In this document: positions 33,346-42,369 of the stretch, piece after piece | How the letters are laid out: every line of letters begins with the position of its first letter | Numbering within the stretch: position 1 is the stretch's first letter | NCBI GenBank assembly: GCA_910578815.1 | Contig: CAJTSE010000005.1 | Span: forward strand, 1-64,000 | From: an uncultured Acetatifactor sp. | GTDB taxonomy: Bacteria; Bacillota; Clostridia; Lachnospirales; Lachnospiraceae | Direction: 5' to 3' | Length of the DNA stretch: 64,000 nucleotides | The notes under the pieces: generated by a model | Database searches by the model: none | Seen by the model: the letters and a program-made list of their open reading frames with translations, nothing else | Told to the model about the DNA's origin: nothing | Position numbers and translations under genes: made by a program

Positions 33346-34569
33346 ATGAGTACAAAAACAGAAAAGATCAGGATGACGACCCCTCTTGTAGAGATGGACG
33401 GAGATGAGATGACCCGGATTCTCTGGCAGATGATTAAGGATGAGCTTTTGCTGCCCTATGTTGACTTAAAAACAGAGTATTATGACCTAGGGCTGGAAAA
33501 CCGCAATGCGACGGATGATCAGGTAACTGTGGATTCCGCCAACGCTACCTTAAAATACGGCGTGGCCGTCAAGTGTGCTACCATCACGCCGAACGGGGCA
33601 AGGATGAAGGAATATGACTTAAAGGAAATGTGGAAAAGCCCCAACGGAACGATTCGTGCCATTCTGGACGGAACGGTGTTTCGGGCACCAATTCTGGTAA
33701 AGGGGATTGTTCCTTATGTGAAAAACTGGACAAAACCCATCACCATTGCCCGCCATGCTTACGGAGACGTATACAAGAACACGGAGATTAAAGTGCCTGG
33801 TGCCGGCAGGGCAGAGTTGGTATTTACCGGGGCGGACGGCACGGAGGTCCGGGAGCTGATCCATGATTTTGACGGAGCGGGAATTATTCAGGGTATACAT
33901 AATACCTTAGATTCTATTTCCAGCTTTGCCAGAGCATGCTTTGCGTATGCGGTGGACACAAAACAGGACCTTTGGTTTTCCACCAAGGATACCATCTCCA
34001 AAAAGTATGATCACACCTTTAAAGATGTTTTTCAGGAGATTTATGACAAGGAGTTTAAGCAGAAGTTTGAAGAGTTGGGTATTGAATATTTTTATACACT
34101 GATTGATGATGCGGTGGCCAGGGTAATTCGTTCGGAGGGCGGTTTTATCTGGGCATGTAAAAATTATGACGGAGATGTCATGTCTGACATGGTAGCTACG
34201 GCTTACGGCGATCTGTCCATGATGACTTCCGTTTTGGTATCTCCCAGCGGGGTATATGAGTATGAGGCGGCTCATGGTACGGTACAGCGGCATTATTACA
34301 AACATCTTAAAGGCGAAGAAACCTCCACGAACTCCATTGCTACCATCTTTGCCTGGACAGGTGCGCTTAGGAAACGTGGCGAGCTGGATCGAAATCAGGA
34401 GCTGCAGGACTTTGCGGATAAGCTGGAGCAGGCGTGTATCAAGACTGTGGAAGAGGGCAAAATGACAAAGAGTCTTTCTCTCATTTCTACCTGCGAGAAT
34501 CCCGTTATTTTAAACAGTTTGGAGTTTATACGTGCGATCCGCACCACGCTGGAGGGGCTGCTGCAGTAA
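33346..34569 (+). CDS. icd: NADP-dependent isocitrate dehydrogenase
   Basis: Oxidative decarboxylation of isocitrate to 2-oxoglutarate. The 407-aa protein belongs to the subfamily II type also found in eukaryotes: PLVEMDGDEMTRILWQ at the N terminus, KSPNGTIRAILDGTVFR with the substrate Ser, and EAAHGTVQRHYYKH near the NADP site. AGGAGG at 33332-33337 fixes the start at 33346. It is third in an operon with a Re-citrate-synthase candidate and a GntR regulator, together a partial citrate-to-2-oxoglutarate branch for glutamate supply. Confidence 0.94.
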   Translation: MSTKTEKIRMTTPLVEMDGDEMTRILWQMIKDELLLPYVDLKTEYYDLGLENRNATDDQVTVDSANATLKYGVAVKCATITPNGARMKEYDLKEMWKSPNGTIRAILDGTVFRAPILVKGIVPYVKNWTKPITIARHAYGDVYKNTEIKVPGAGRAELVFTGADGTEVRELIHDFDGAGIIQGIHNTLDSISSFARACFAYAVDTKQDLWFSTKDTISKKYDHTFKDVFQEIYDKEFKQKFEELGIEYFYTLIDDAVARVIRSEGGFIWACKNYDGDVMSDMVATAYGDLSMMTSVLVSPSGVYEYEAAHGTVQRHYYKHLKGEETSTNSIATIFAWTGALRKRGELDRNQELQDFADKLEQACIKTVEEGKMTKSLSLISTCENPVILNSLEFIRAIRTTLEGLLQ

Positions 34570-34583
34570 TCTTCTGCAATCCG

Positions 34584-34611
34584 TTGACATTTTTTTGCAA
34601 CCTGCTATGAT
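34584..34611 (+). promoter_or_regulatory. Candidate sigma-A promoter of rex
   Basis: TTGACA (34584-34589), a 16-base spacer and TATGAT (34606-34611), just 20 bases upstream of the rex ATG. I see no convincing Rex operator here. Confidence 0.6.
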
Positions 34612-34631
34612 AGGAGTATGGAGAATGAGTA

Positions 34632-35294
34632 ATGGAAGAAAAGGAAATTTCGCAGGCCGTCATTGGGCGGCTGCCCAGATATTTCAGGTATCTTGGGGAA
34701 TTGAAGGATGAGGGTGTCGAACGTATTTCTTCCCAGGATCTGAGCGTGCTGATGAAGATTACGGCTTCTCAGATTCGGCAGGATTTTAATAATTTCGGCG
34801 GATTCGGGCAACAGGGTTACGGTTATAATGTAGAATATCTCTATGATGAAATCGGCAGAATATTGGGGCTGAACAGGCAGCACAGCTTTATCATTGTGGG
34901 AGCGGGGAACCTGGGACGGGCATTGGGAAATTATATGAATTTTGAGCGTCGGGGCTTTATCTTTAAAGGAATGTTTGATAAAGACCCTGCGCTTTTCGGC
35001 GAGAAGGTCAGGGGTGTGGAAGTCATGCCCATGGAGAAGCTGGATTCCTTTGTGCGGGAAAACAATATTGACATTGCCGTGCTGACGATTCCTAAGGCCG
35101 GAGCAGAAGAGACAGCGAAGAGGCTGGTGCAAAACGGAATCAAGGCAATTTGGAATTTTGCCCATGTAGATCTGAACATACCGGAGGAAATTCAGGTAGA
35201 GAATGTACATCTCTCCGACAGTCTGATGAAGTTATCTTATAATATAGACCGCTATGAGCATGAGCAGACAGTAAAAAAAGGAAAGGGAGTCTGA
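34632..35294 (+). CDS. rex: Redox-sensing transcriptional repressor Rex
   Basis: NADH/NAD+ sensor of 220 aa that represses fermentation and reductive genes when NAD+ is high. The N-terminal winged helix is seen in ISSQDLSVLMKITASQIRQD followed by FNNFGGFGQQGYGY. The Rossmann motif IIVGAGNLGRALGNY lies near residue 90. The C-terminal domain-swap helix contains NVHLSDSLMKLSYNI. All parts match the family in order and length. GGAG precedes the ATG. It has its own promoter downstream of icd. Confidence 0.97.
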   Translation: MEEKEISQAVIGRLPRYFRYLGELKDEGVERISSQDLSVLMKITASQIRQDFNNFGGFGQQGYGYNVEYLYDEIGRILGLNRQHSFIIVGAGNLGRALGNYMNFERRGFIFKGMFDKDPALFGEKVRGVEVMPMEKLDSFVRENNIDIAVLTIPKAGAEETAKRLVQNGIKAIWNFAHVDLNIPEEIQVENVHLSDSLMKLSYNIDRYEHEQTVKKGKGV

Positions 35295-35332
35295 GGCGCA
35301 AATTCGCAGAATTACGGAAAGGCATTATTATT

Positions 35333-35941
35333 ATGAAACAGGAGTTTTCGGAGGCACTTCAGGGAAAAAAGATTCCGATCCTAACGCTGGACAACAAGTG
35401 GTATCGTCTGCTGGACGAAGAGTCCAGAAAGAGCGTAGCAGGGATGGAGGCTCAGCTGAACGAGCTGTTGAAAAGGCAGGGCAAGCTGAATACGGAGACG
35501 AAGGATATTAAAAAACTCAAAAAAAAGCTGATGGCAGAAATCGTAGAGATGGCAGACAAGGTGGAACAAAGCGGGGACACCAGTTTGACAAAGAAGCTGG
35601 AGCAGCATAAAAACATGGTGGAAGAGTGTAATGAGCGCCTGGAGGAATATCAGGATGAGCTGATGGATCTTCCCAGAAGCATTGACAGGCTGAATTTTGA
35701 ACTGATGCTGGCAACTATGGAGTGCTGTTATGCAGCAATGCAGGAAAACACGGAAGGAATCAGAGAGATTTCAAAGTGGGTGAAGGATGTCCGTGTGGAG
35801 TTAAAAAAGCAGCTGGTCAGAAAGCAGGAGATGGAGCAGAGAAATCATGCCATCTATTCTTATATGCACGATGTCTTTGGCGCTGAGGTGCTGGAGCTCT
35901 TTGATATGACATATAATCCGGAGGAACAACATCCGAAATAA
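35333..35941 (+). CDS. Hypothetical coiled-coil protein
   Basis: Unrecognised protein of 202 aa. It is almost wholly charged and helical: residues ~40-115 read as a long coiled coil (LNELLKRQGKLNTETKDIKK, EMADKVEQSGDTSLTKKLEQ), with a second around 140-170. No signal peptide, membrane segment or enzyme motif is seen. GGAAAGG lies upstream of the ATG. It follows rex and ends in an intrinsic terminator, so it is probably co-transcribed with rex. Confidence 0.75.
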   Translation: MKQEFSEALQGKKIPILTLDNKWYRLLDEESRKSVAGMEAQLNELLKRQGKLNTETKDIKKLKKKLMAEIVEMADKVEQSGDTSLTKKLEQHKNMVEECNERLEEYQDELMDLPRSIDRLNFELMLATMECCYAAMQENTEGIREISKWVKDVRVELKKQLVRKQEMEQRNHAIYSYMHDVFGAEVLELFDMTYNPEEQHPK

Positions 35942-35970
35942 AAGACTGTTGCGGGAGCGGCAGTCTTTTT
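35941..35970 (+). terminator. Intrinsic terminator
   Basis: Stem AAAGACTG / CAGTCTTT (35941-35948, 35961-35968) with a 12-base loop and a TTTTT run. It begins in the stop codon of the coiled-coil gene. Confidence 0.8.
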
Positions 35971-36008
35971 GGCTGAATGGCAAATATTTACGGTGTTTGG
36001 AGGCAGTT

Positions 36009-37529
36009 ATGAAGTATTTGGTAACGACGGCAGAAATGCGCAAAATTGATAAGTATACCATGGAGAGTATCGGAATTTCCGGGGCGGTTCTGATGGAGCG
36101 GGCAGCGCTGGCCGCATTTGAGGCGGTTACGGGATACAGTGGAGCGTTGAAGGGCTTCGTGAAAAAATTCGCATGCTGCGGGCAATCGGATCCGATACGG
36201 ACGGCGTTGATCATGGCCGGCACCGGAAATAACGGCGGAGACGGACTGGCGCTGGCACGTATGCTTGCGGAGTCGGGCTTTTCGACGGAAGTATGGATTG
36301 TGGGAGAAGAGGCGGGGGCCTCTGAAGAATGGAGGCGGCAGAGAAATATTTTGAAGTTTTATCCGGTAGATTTCTGTTCCAAACCGGGGAAAAATGAATA
36401 TACTATTTTAGTGGATGCTTTGTTCGGTGTGGGACTGTCCAGAGAATTGACCGGTATTTTTGAAAGTGCCGTGGAAATCTTTAACGGCCTGAAAGGCCGG
36501 AAAATTGCGCTGGATATGCCCAGCGGCGTGGATTCGGACACGGGACGGATTCTTGGCAGGGACAGTGTCAGGGCGGATGAGACGGTGACCTTTGGCTGCT
36601 GCAAACGGGGGTTGGTCCTTTATCCCGGTGCGCTGGCGGCAGGAAAGGTTATGGTGGCTGACATTGGGATTCCTGAATTTGCCTTTGCAGGTGAGAAGCC
36701 GGGTATGTTCGCGCTGGATGAGGATCCAGAGCAGTTGCTGCCCGAACGCTGTCCTTGGGGCAATAAGGGTACCTTTGGAAAGGTGCTGCTGGCAGCGGGA
36801 AGCATCGGGATGGCGGGAGCCGCTGTTCTGGCCGCAAAAGCCGCTTACCGGGCGGGAGCCGGGATGGTAAAGGTTATTACCTGTGCTGAAAATAGAGAAA
36901 TCCTGCAGGTATCGGTACCGGAAGCGTTAGTGGGTACGGAAGAGGAATTTGCGTCCTGTTTTGAATGGGCAGATGTGATTGCCGTCGGTCCGGGCCTGGG
37001 GAAAAGCAAGACGGCACATCGTCTGCTGGAAGAGGCACTTTGCGGGAGCACCCTGCCTCTGCTGATCGACGGTGACGGTTTGAACCTGCTGGCAGAGGAT
37101 CGTAAGCTGCGGCAGATATTGGTAAAGCAGGGCGAAGAAGGAAGGAGCATGGTTTTGACGCCACATGTAGGAGAGCTTGCACGCCTGTTGGAAAAGAGCA
37201 TCCCTAAGATTCAGGAAGACCTTGCGGAACGGGGCAGAGATCTGGCCATGGAGCTTCAGACTGTGGTGGCCGCAAAGGATGCCAGAACCTTTATCTGTAA
37301 GGCAGGAGAGCCTGTCTGCGTAAATTTAAGCGGAAACAGCTCTCTTGCTACTGCCGGCAGCGGCGACGTGCTTGCCGGCACCATTGCCGGACTGATGGCT
37401 CAAGGAGTGGATAGTTATCGTGCAGCCTGTGTAGGGGCATATCTTCACGGCTTGTCGGGTGAGCGGGCGGCCTTAAAGTGCGGAGAACATGCCTGTATGG
37501 CAGGTGATTTGATTTGGAGGTTAGGATGA
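36009..37529 (+). CDS. nnr: Bifunctional NAD(P)H-hydrate epimerase / ADP-dependent dehydratase
   Basis: Repair enzyme for NAD(P)HX, the damaged hydrated form of NAD(P)H, of 506 aa. The N-terminal YjeF domain (residues ~1-215) is an epimerase, with the signature MAGTGNNGGDGLALARML. The C-terminal ribokinase-like domain is the dehydratase, with GTFGKVLLAAGS, VLTPHVGELARL and the catalytic TAGSGDVLAGTIAGLMAQG. GGAGG at 35999-36003 sets the start at 36009. The stop overlaps the alr start, as in many Bacillota where this enzyme neighbours alr. Confidence 0.95.
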   Translation: MKYLVTTAEMRKIDKYTMESIGISGAVLMERAALAAFEAVTGYSGALKGFVKKFACCGQSDPIRTALIMAGTGNNGGDGLALARMLAESGFSTEVWIVGEEAGASEEWRRQRNILKFYPVDFCSKPGKNEYTILVDALFGVGLSRELTGIFESAVEIFNGLKGRKIALDMPSGVDSDTGRILGRDSVRADETVTFGCCKRGLVLYPGALAAGKVMVADIGIPEFAFAGEKPGMFALDEDPEQLLPERCPWGNKGTFGKVLLAAGSIGMAGAAVLAAKAAYRAGAGMVKVITCAENREILQVSVPEALVGTEEEFASCFEWADVIAVGPGLGKSKTAHRLLEEALCGSTLPLLIDGDGLNLLAEDRKLRQILVKQGEEGRSMVLTPHVGELARLLEKSIPKIQEDLAERGRDLAMELQTVVAAKDARTFICKAGEPVCVNLSGNSSLATAGSGDVLAGTIAGLMAQGVDSYRAACVGAYLHGLSGERAALKCGEHACMAGDLIWRLG

Positions 37530-38692
37530 GCAGGATAAAAGAAGTAAATATACCGGAGTACTGCAGCAGAGGTTATATCGAGGTGGATCTGGATGCCATT
37601 GCCTGTAATATACATAGCATAAAGAGTAAACTTGCGCCGGGTACAAAGATTATGGGTGTGATCAAAACGGACGGTTACGGTCATGGCAGTGTCCCCATTG
37701 CCCATATGCTGGAGCAGATGGATTTTATATGGGGATTTGCTACGGCTACTGTGGAAGAAGCTTATGAGCTAAGGCGTGCGGGAATCAAGAAGCCGATTTT
37801 GGTTTTAGGCTATACGTTTCCATATTGCTATGAACAGCTTGCGGAGGAAGAGATCCGGCCCGCGGTTTTTCGACGGGACAGTTTGAAGCAGCTTCAGGCT
37901 GTGGCGGAGAAAACGGGAAAAAGGATAAAGATTCATATTAAGGTGGATACGGGTATGAATCGGATCGGCATTACGCCGGACGAAGAGGGGCTGAAGTTTA
38001 TTGACGCTCTGCAGGACTGCAAAGAGCTGGAAGCAGAGGGAATCTTTACTCATTTTGCCAGGGCAGATGAAACGGATAAATCCAGTGCGGAAAAACAGCT
38101 GGAGATATTCAGGGACTTCGTGTCTATGTCGGAAGAGCGGCTGGGGTATTCGATACCGTTTAAGCATTGCTCCAACAGTGCAAGCATTCTGGAGATGCGT
38201 CAGGCAGATATGGACCTGGTGCGTGCGGGAATTGTGATTTACGGCCTGTATCCCTCGGATGAGGTGGGCAGGACAGCGGCAGAGCTTAAGCCGGCCCTGT
38301 CTTTATACAGCCGGATCGTCTACATCAAAACCATTCATAAAGGAGACTCGGTCAGTTATGGCGGGACCTTTACGGCAGAGAGACAGATGCGGGTTGCTAC
38401 CGTGCCCGTAGGGTACGGAGACGGTTATCCGAGAAGCCTGTCAGGGAAAGGGCATGTACTGATCTGCGGGAAACCCGCTCCCATTTTGGGCAGGATTTGT
38501 ATGGACCAGTTCATGGTGGACGTGTCGGATATTCCTGAGGCGGAGGAAGGCGGAAGGGTGGTACTGCTGGGAACTGACGAAGGGACAGAAATCAGTGCGG
38601 AAGAACTGGGGGAGCTGTCGGGACGGTTCAATTATGAGCTGGTCTGTGACTTTGGAAAACGGCTTCCCAGGATCTACAAAGGGCTCTGCTGA
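37526..38692 (+). CDS. alr: Alanine racemase
   Basis: PLP enzyme making D-alanine for peptidoglycan, 388 aa. The PLP-binding Lys47 is in VIKTDGYGHG. The second catalytic residue, Tyr, is in DSVSYGGTFTAER. VPVGYGDGYPRSLSG and LGRICMDQFMVDVS are family blocks. The ATG overlaps the nnr stop by four bases (ATGA), and GGAGG at 37516-37520 supports it. mazF follows after 96 bases, the usual alr-mazEF neighbourhood but without mazE. Confidence 0.96.
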   Translation: MSRIKEVNIPEYCSRGYIEVDLDAIACNIHSIKSKLAPGTKIMGVIKTDGYGHGSVPIAHMLEQMDFIWGFATATVEEAYELRRAGIKKPILVLGYTFPYCYEQLAEEEIRPAVFRRDSLKQLQAVAEKTGKRIKIHIKVDTGMNRIGITPDEEGLKFIDALQDCKELEAEGIFTHFARADETDKSSAEKQLEIFRDFVSMSEERLGYSIPFKHCSNSASILEMRQADMDLVRAGIVIYGLYPSDEVGRTAAELKPALSLYSRIVYIKTIHKGDSVSYGGTFTAERQMRVATVPVGYGDGYPRSLSGKGHVLICGKPAPILGRICMDQFMVDVSDIPEAEEGGRVVLLGTDEGTEISAEELGELSGRFNYELVCDFGKRLPRIYKGLC

Positions 38693-38788
38693 AGCGTAAA
38701 AAGAAGTGGAAGAGTCAAAAGTGAAATGAATAAGGTGCCGGAAAGTGGCAATACTTTTTCCTGAACAATAGAGTCATTTGGAGGGAAA

Positions 38789-39130
38789 ATGAGACGAGGA
38801 GATGTATATTATGCAGATCTAAGACCGGTCATCGGTTCGGAACAGGGAGGCATCAGGCCGGTGCTGATTGTTCAGAACGATGTGGGAAATAAGCACAGCC
38901 CTACAGTAATCTGCGCGGCGATCACCTCTAAGATGAATAAGGCGAAGCTGCCTACGCACATTGAACTGAACGCCGCATTGTACGACATGGATAAGGATTC
39001 CGTCGTGCTTCTGGAGCAGCTGCGGACTATTGACAAGAAGCGTTTAAAGGACAAAGTATGCCACCTGGATGGTGACATTATGAGAAAGGTAAATCGTGCT
39101 CTGATGGTCAGTCTGGAACTGGATACATAA
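38789..39130 (+). CDS. MazF/EndoA-type mRNA interferase
   Basis: PemK/MazF family endoribonuclease of 113 aa, of the type that cleaves short sequences (UACAU in Bacillus subtilis EndoA) in single-stranded RNA. MRRGDVYYADLRPVIGSEQG opens it, and the catalytic candidates Arg23 (GIRPVLIVQND) and Thr46 (AAITSK) are present. It lies downstream of alr as in B. subtilis. However, the 96-base gap before it cannot encode the antitoxin MazE; only a 12-codon frame is seen. A GGAGG site precedes the ATG. Confidence 0.93.
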   Translation: MRRGDVYYADLRPVIGSEQGGIRPVLIVQNDVGNKHSPTVICAAITSKMNKAKLPTHIELNAALYDMDKDSVVLLEQLRTIDKKRLKDKVCHLDGDIMRKVNRALMVSLELDT

Positions 39131-39147
39131 GTGTTTGATGCGGGTTC

Positions 39148-39176
39148 TTGACTAACTACGGGTAAAATGGTATATT
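39148..39176 (+). promoter_or_regulatory. Candidate sigma-A promoter of the CorC-type gene
   Basis: TTGACT (39148-39153), a 17-base spacer and TATATT (39171-39176), 18 bases after the mazF stop. Confidence 0.6.
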
Positions 39177-39237
39177 TATGAGAAACATGGTCTTTTTTGA
39201 CCTGTAAGAAACTCAAACTGGAGGAATGAATTGTAAA

Positions 39238-40629
39238 ATGGACGACGGTGGTACTGCGGCCAGTATAGTTTTATTTATTGTATTATTATTGATTGATGTG
39301 TTTTTTTACGGCTTCGGGGCAGCCATCAGCGCCCTGAACGAAAAGGAGGTGGAACGGAAGGCCGACGAGGAAAAGGATAAAAAATCCATAAAGCTTAAAA
39401 AAATCATTGCTAATCCAACAGAGTATATAAATACAGTGCAGCTTATCACCACTTTGATTAATGTGGTGATCGGTGCCACATACTTAGGGATACTGCTGGG
39501 TTCCATACGCAGCGGTCTTACTTTTCTGGTGGAAAAACAGATGGGGCTTAAGATCGTGACGGTGCAGGTGTTTTTTTGGATTGCTGCCGTGCTGTCCACA
39601 GTTTTGATCCTGTACATAACTCTGACACTGGGCGTTCTCCTGCCAAAGAAGATTGCCGCAAAAATACCGGAGAAATGGGCATATGTCTGTATTAATCCCG
39701 TATATTTTGTGACAAAGGTTCTTTCGCCTTTTACAGGACTTGTGACGCTGACTGTAAAAGGTATCCTGAAGATATTCGGTGCAGGAGGCGACGCCAGTGA
39801 AGGTGATGTGACGGAAGAAGAGATCATCCATATGGTGAACGAAGGCCATGAACAGGGAATTATTCAGGCCAGCGAGGCAAAGATGATTTCCAATATCTTT
39901 GAACTGGGCGATAAGGAAGCCCAGAACATTATGACGCATCGCAACAATATTGTAGCGATTGACGCGGACATGCTGTTAAGGGATGCCATTGCTTTTATGC
40001 TGGCAGGGAACAACAGCCGTTATCCCGTTTATGAGGAAAATATTGATCACATTGTGGGAATTCTGCATTTAAAGGATGCCATGCGTTTCCACGGCTCCGG
40101 CGATAAGCAGAATGTTCCGTTAAGGGAGCTGGAAGGTCTGATGCGTGAGCCCTGTTTTGTACCCCAAACCAAAAACATTGACGAATTGTTTCGAGAGATG
40201 CAGGCCGGGAAGCTGCAAATGGTCATTGTGGTGGATGAGTACGGCCAGACGGACGGCCTGGTTGCCATGGAGGATATTCTGGAAGAGATCGTGGGTAATA
40301 TTCTGGACGAATATGATGTGGAAAGCGAATACATTGAAGAAAAGGGAAATGACGAATATGTGATAGAGGGTATTACGCCATTGGAAGAGCTGGAGGAACG
40401 TTTTGGAATATCATTTGAGGAAGAAGATTTTGAGACGCTGAACGGTTTCTTGATTTCCAAAATGGACCGGATTCCGGAGCCTGACGAACAGTTTGACATG
40501 GACTATAAAGGGTATCATTTTAAATTACTTTCGGTGGAGAACAAAATGATACAGAGTGTGCTGGTGAGTAAGCTTCCGGAGCCGGAACAAAAGCAGGAAA
40601 AGGATGAAACTCTTCATGGCGGAGAATAA
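39238..40629 (+). CDS. HlyC/CorC family membrane protein (CNNM and CBS domains)
   Basis: Membrane protein of about 463 aa with the DUF21/CNNM transmembrane domain (residues ~8-175, four helices). A CBS pair follows (IMTHRNNIVAIDADMLLRDA and NIDELFREMQAGKLQMVIVV), then a C-terminal CorC/HlyC domain. Relatives take part in magnesium or cobalt handling; the haemolysin name is historical. GGAGG at 39220-39224 is too close to the ATG at 39226 and 13 bases from that at 39238; I favour the latter. Its tail is charged. Confidence 0.9.
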   Translation: MDDGGTAASIVLFIVLLLIDVFFYGFGAAISALNEKEVERKADEEKDKKSIKLKKIIANPTEYINTVQLITTLINVVIGATYLGILLGSIRSGLTFLVEKQMGLKIVTVQVFFWIAAVLSTVLILYITLTLGVLLPKKIAAKIPEKWAYVCINPVYFVTKVLSPFTGLVTLTVKGILKIFGAGGDASEGDVTEEEIIHMVNEGHEQGIIQASEAKMISNIFELGDKEAQNIMTHRNNIVAIDADMLLRDAIAFMLAGNNSRYPVYEENIDHIVGILHLKDAMRFHGSGDKQNVPLRELEGLMREPCFVPQTKNIDELFREMQAGKLQMVIVVDEYGQTDGLVAMEDILEEIVGNILDEYDVESEYIEEKGNDEYVIEGITPLEELEERFGISFEEEDFETLNGFLISKMDRIPEPDEQFDMDYKGYHFKLLSVENKMIQSVLVSKLPEPEQKQEKDETLHGGE

Positions 40630-40662
40630 AATATTATCAAATAAGAAAAGAGGAAAAGGGAA

Positions 40663-41391
40663 ATGTCAGGACATTCAAAATTTGCCAATATAAAGCATAA
40701 GAAGGAAAAAAATGATGCTGCAAAGGGCAAGGTATTTACCATTATAGGAAGAGAAATTGCGGTGGCTGTTAAAGAGGGAGGTCCGGATCCCGCCAATAAT
40801 TTTAAGCTGGCTACGGTCATTGCCAAGGCCAAGGCTAACAATATGCCTAACGATACCATAGAGAGAGGTATTAAGAAAGCGGCCGGAGATGTTGGAAACG
40901 TTACCTACGAATATGTTACATATGAAGGATATGGTCCCAACGGAATTGCTATTATAGTGGATGCCCTGACGGATAATAAAAACCGTACTGCGGCAAATGT
41001 GAGAAGTGCCTTTACAAAGGGGCAGGGAAATGTAGGCACTCCCGGATGCGTATCTTTTATGTTTGATAAGAAAGGGCAGATCATCATAGATAAGGAAGAA
41101 TGTGATCTGGAAGCAGATGACTTGATGATGACGGCGCTGGATGCGGGAGCAGAGGACTTTAATGAGGAAGAGGACAGCTTTGAGGTGCTCACAGATCCGG
41201 ACAGTTTTGAGGCGGTCAGGGAAGCTCTGGAGAAGGCTGGTATTCCTATGATGAGCGCGGAGGTGACCATGATTCCGCAGACATATGTGAGTCTGACGGA
41301 TGAGGCGGCCGTTAAGAATCTGCAGAAGACGCTGGACCTGCTGGATGAGGATGATGATGTGCAGGCGGTATATCACAACTGGGATGAATAG
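40663..41391 (+). CDS. yebC: YebC/PmpR family protein
   Basis: Conserved cytoplasmic protein of 242 aa; members act as transcription regulators or, as shown for some homologues, help translation of proline-rich stretches. The signature opening SGHSKFANIKHKKEKNDAAK is present, as are NMPNDTIERGIKKAAGD and YEGYGPNGIAIIVDALTDN. The last domain ends VYHNWDE, near the usual end. AGAGGAAAAGGG precedes the ATG. It sits just ahead of the glycan genes. Confidence 0.96.
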   Translation: MSGHSKFANIKHKKEKNDAAKGKVFTIIGREIAVAVKEGGPDPANNFKLATVIAKAKANNMPNDTIERGIKKAAGDVGNVTYEYVTYEGYGPNGIAIIVDALTDNKNRTAANVRSAFTKGQGNVGTPGCVSFMFDKKGQIIIDKEECDLEADDLMMTALDAGAEDFNEEEDSFEVLTDPDSFEAVREALEKAGIPMMSAEVTMIPQTYVSLTDEAAVKNLQKTLDLLDEDDDVQAVYHNWDE

Positions 41392-41403
41392 AGAGGTTGA
41401 TAC

Positions 41404-42366
41404 ATGGACAAGCTGGCGATCGTGGTACCCTGTTATAATGAGGAAGAGGTTTTAAAGATTGCTTCGGAGGCCCTAAGGGGTGTCCTGCAGGATTTGATCC
41501 AAAAGGAAAAGATTGCCGGGGACAGCTTTATATTATTTGTCAATGACGGCAGCAAAGACAGGACCTGGGAACTGATCGAGGAAGAGCATGCTGCCTATCC
41601 TGCAAAAGTCTGCGGCGTTAAACTTGCCGGTAATGTGGGACATCAGTTTGCGTTGACGGCAGGACTTATGACTGCTAAAGACATGAGTGATGTAACCATA
41701 TCTATTGATGCGGATCTCCAGGATGATGTAACTGTAATCGAAGAAATGATCGACAAGTTTCATGAGGGCTGTGATATCGTATATGGCGTCAGGCGGGAGA
41801 GAAAAACGGATACATTTTTTAAGCGTACCTCTGCCCAGATGTTTTATAAGCTTATGAGCCTTATGGGCGTAAAGACGGTTTACAACCACGCGGATTTTCG
41901 CCTGATGTCCAAGCGTGCCGTGGAAGAGTTTTCTAAATATAAGGAGACAAATCTTTTTTTGCGGGGAATGATGCCTTTGATTGGGTATCGAACGGACAGT
42001 GTATATTATGACCGCAAAGAACGGGTGGCAGGTGAATCCAAATATCCCTTTAAAAAGATGCTGGCATTGGCATTTAACGGGATTTCATCCTTCAGTGTAA
42101 AGCCCATCAGTCTAATACTGGGAATGGGGCTGTTTATTATTTTTGTATCAGTGATAGCGCTGGTGTACGCTTTGATTTCTTATTTTACCGGCCATGTGGT
42201 GCCGGGCTGGACCTCACTGATATTATCCATCTGGTTTTTAGGAGGATTGCAGCTTTTGGCGATTGGCCTGGTGGGGCAGTATATCGGAAAGATATATATT
42301 GAGGTAAAGCAGCGGCCCCGCTATAATATCGAGAAGGTTCTGACCGCTGACGGAGAGAGTAAATAA
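41404..42366 (+). CDS. GT2 glycosyltransferase, polyprenyl-phosphate type (GtrB/CsbB-like)
   Basis: Membrane-bound family 2 glycosyltransferase of 320 aa, of the type that loads a sugar onto undecaprenyl phosphate. The catalytic region shows VPCYNEEEVL, VNDGSKDRT and the metal-binding SIDADLQDD. Two membrane helices near residues 235-260 and 275-300 give the usual C-terminal hairpin, followed by a basic tail. The next gene starts 3 bases after its stop and encodes a multi-pass membrane protein, a common partner that would move the sugar to an external acceptor. Confidence 0.92.
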   Translation: MDKLAIVVPCYNEEEVLKIASEALRGVLQDLIQKEKIAGDSFILFVNDGSKDRTWELIEEEHAAYPAKVCGVKLAGNVGHQFALTAGLMTAKDMSDVTISIDADLQDDVTVIEEMIDKFHEGCDIVYGVRRERKTDTFFKRTSAQMFYKLMSLMGVKTVYNHADFRLMSKRAVEEFSKYKETNLFLRGMMPLIGYRTDSVYYDRKERVAGESKYPFKKMLALAFNGISSFSVKPISLILGMGLFIIFVSVIALVYALISYFTGHVVPGWTSLILSIWFLGGLQLLAIGLVGQYIGKIYIEVKQRPRYNIEKVLTADGESK

Positions 42367-42369
42367 CGT

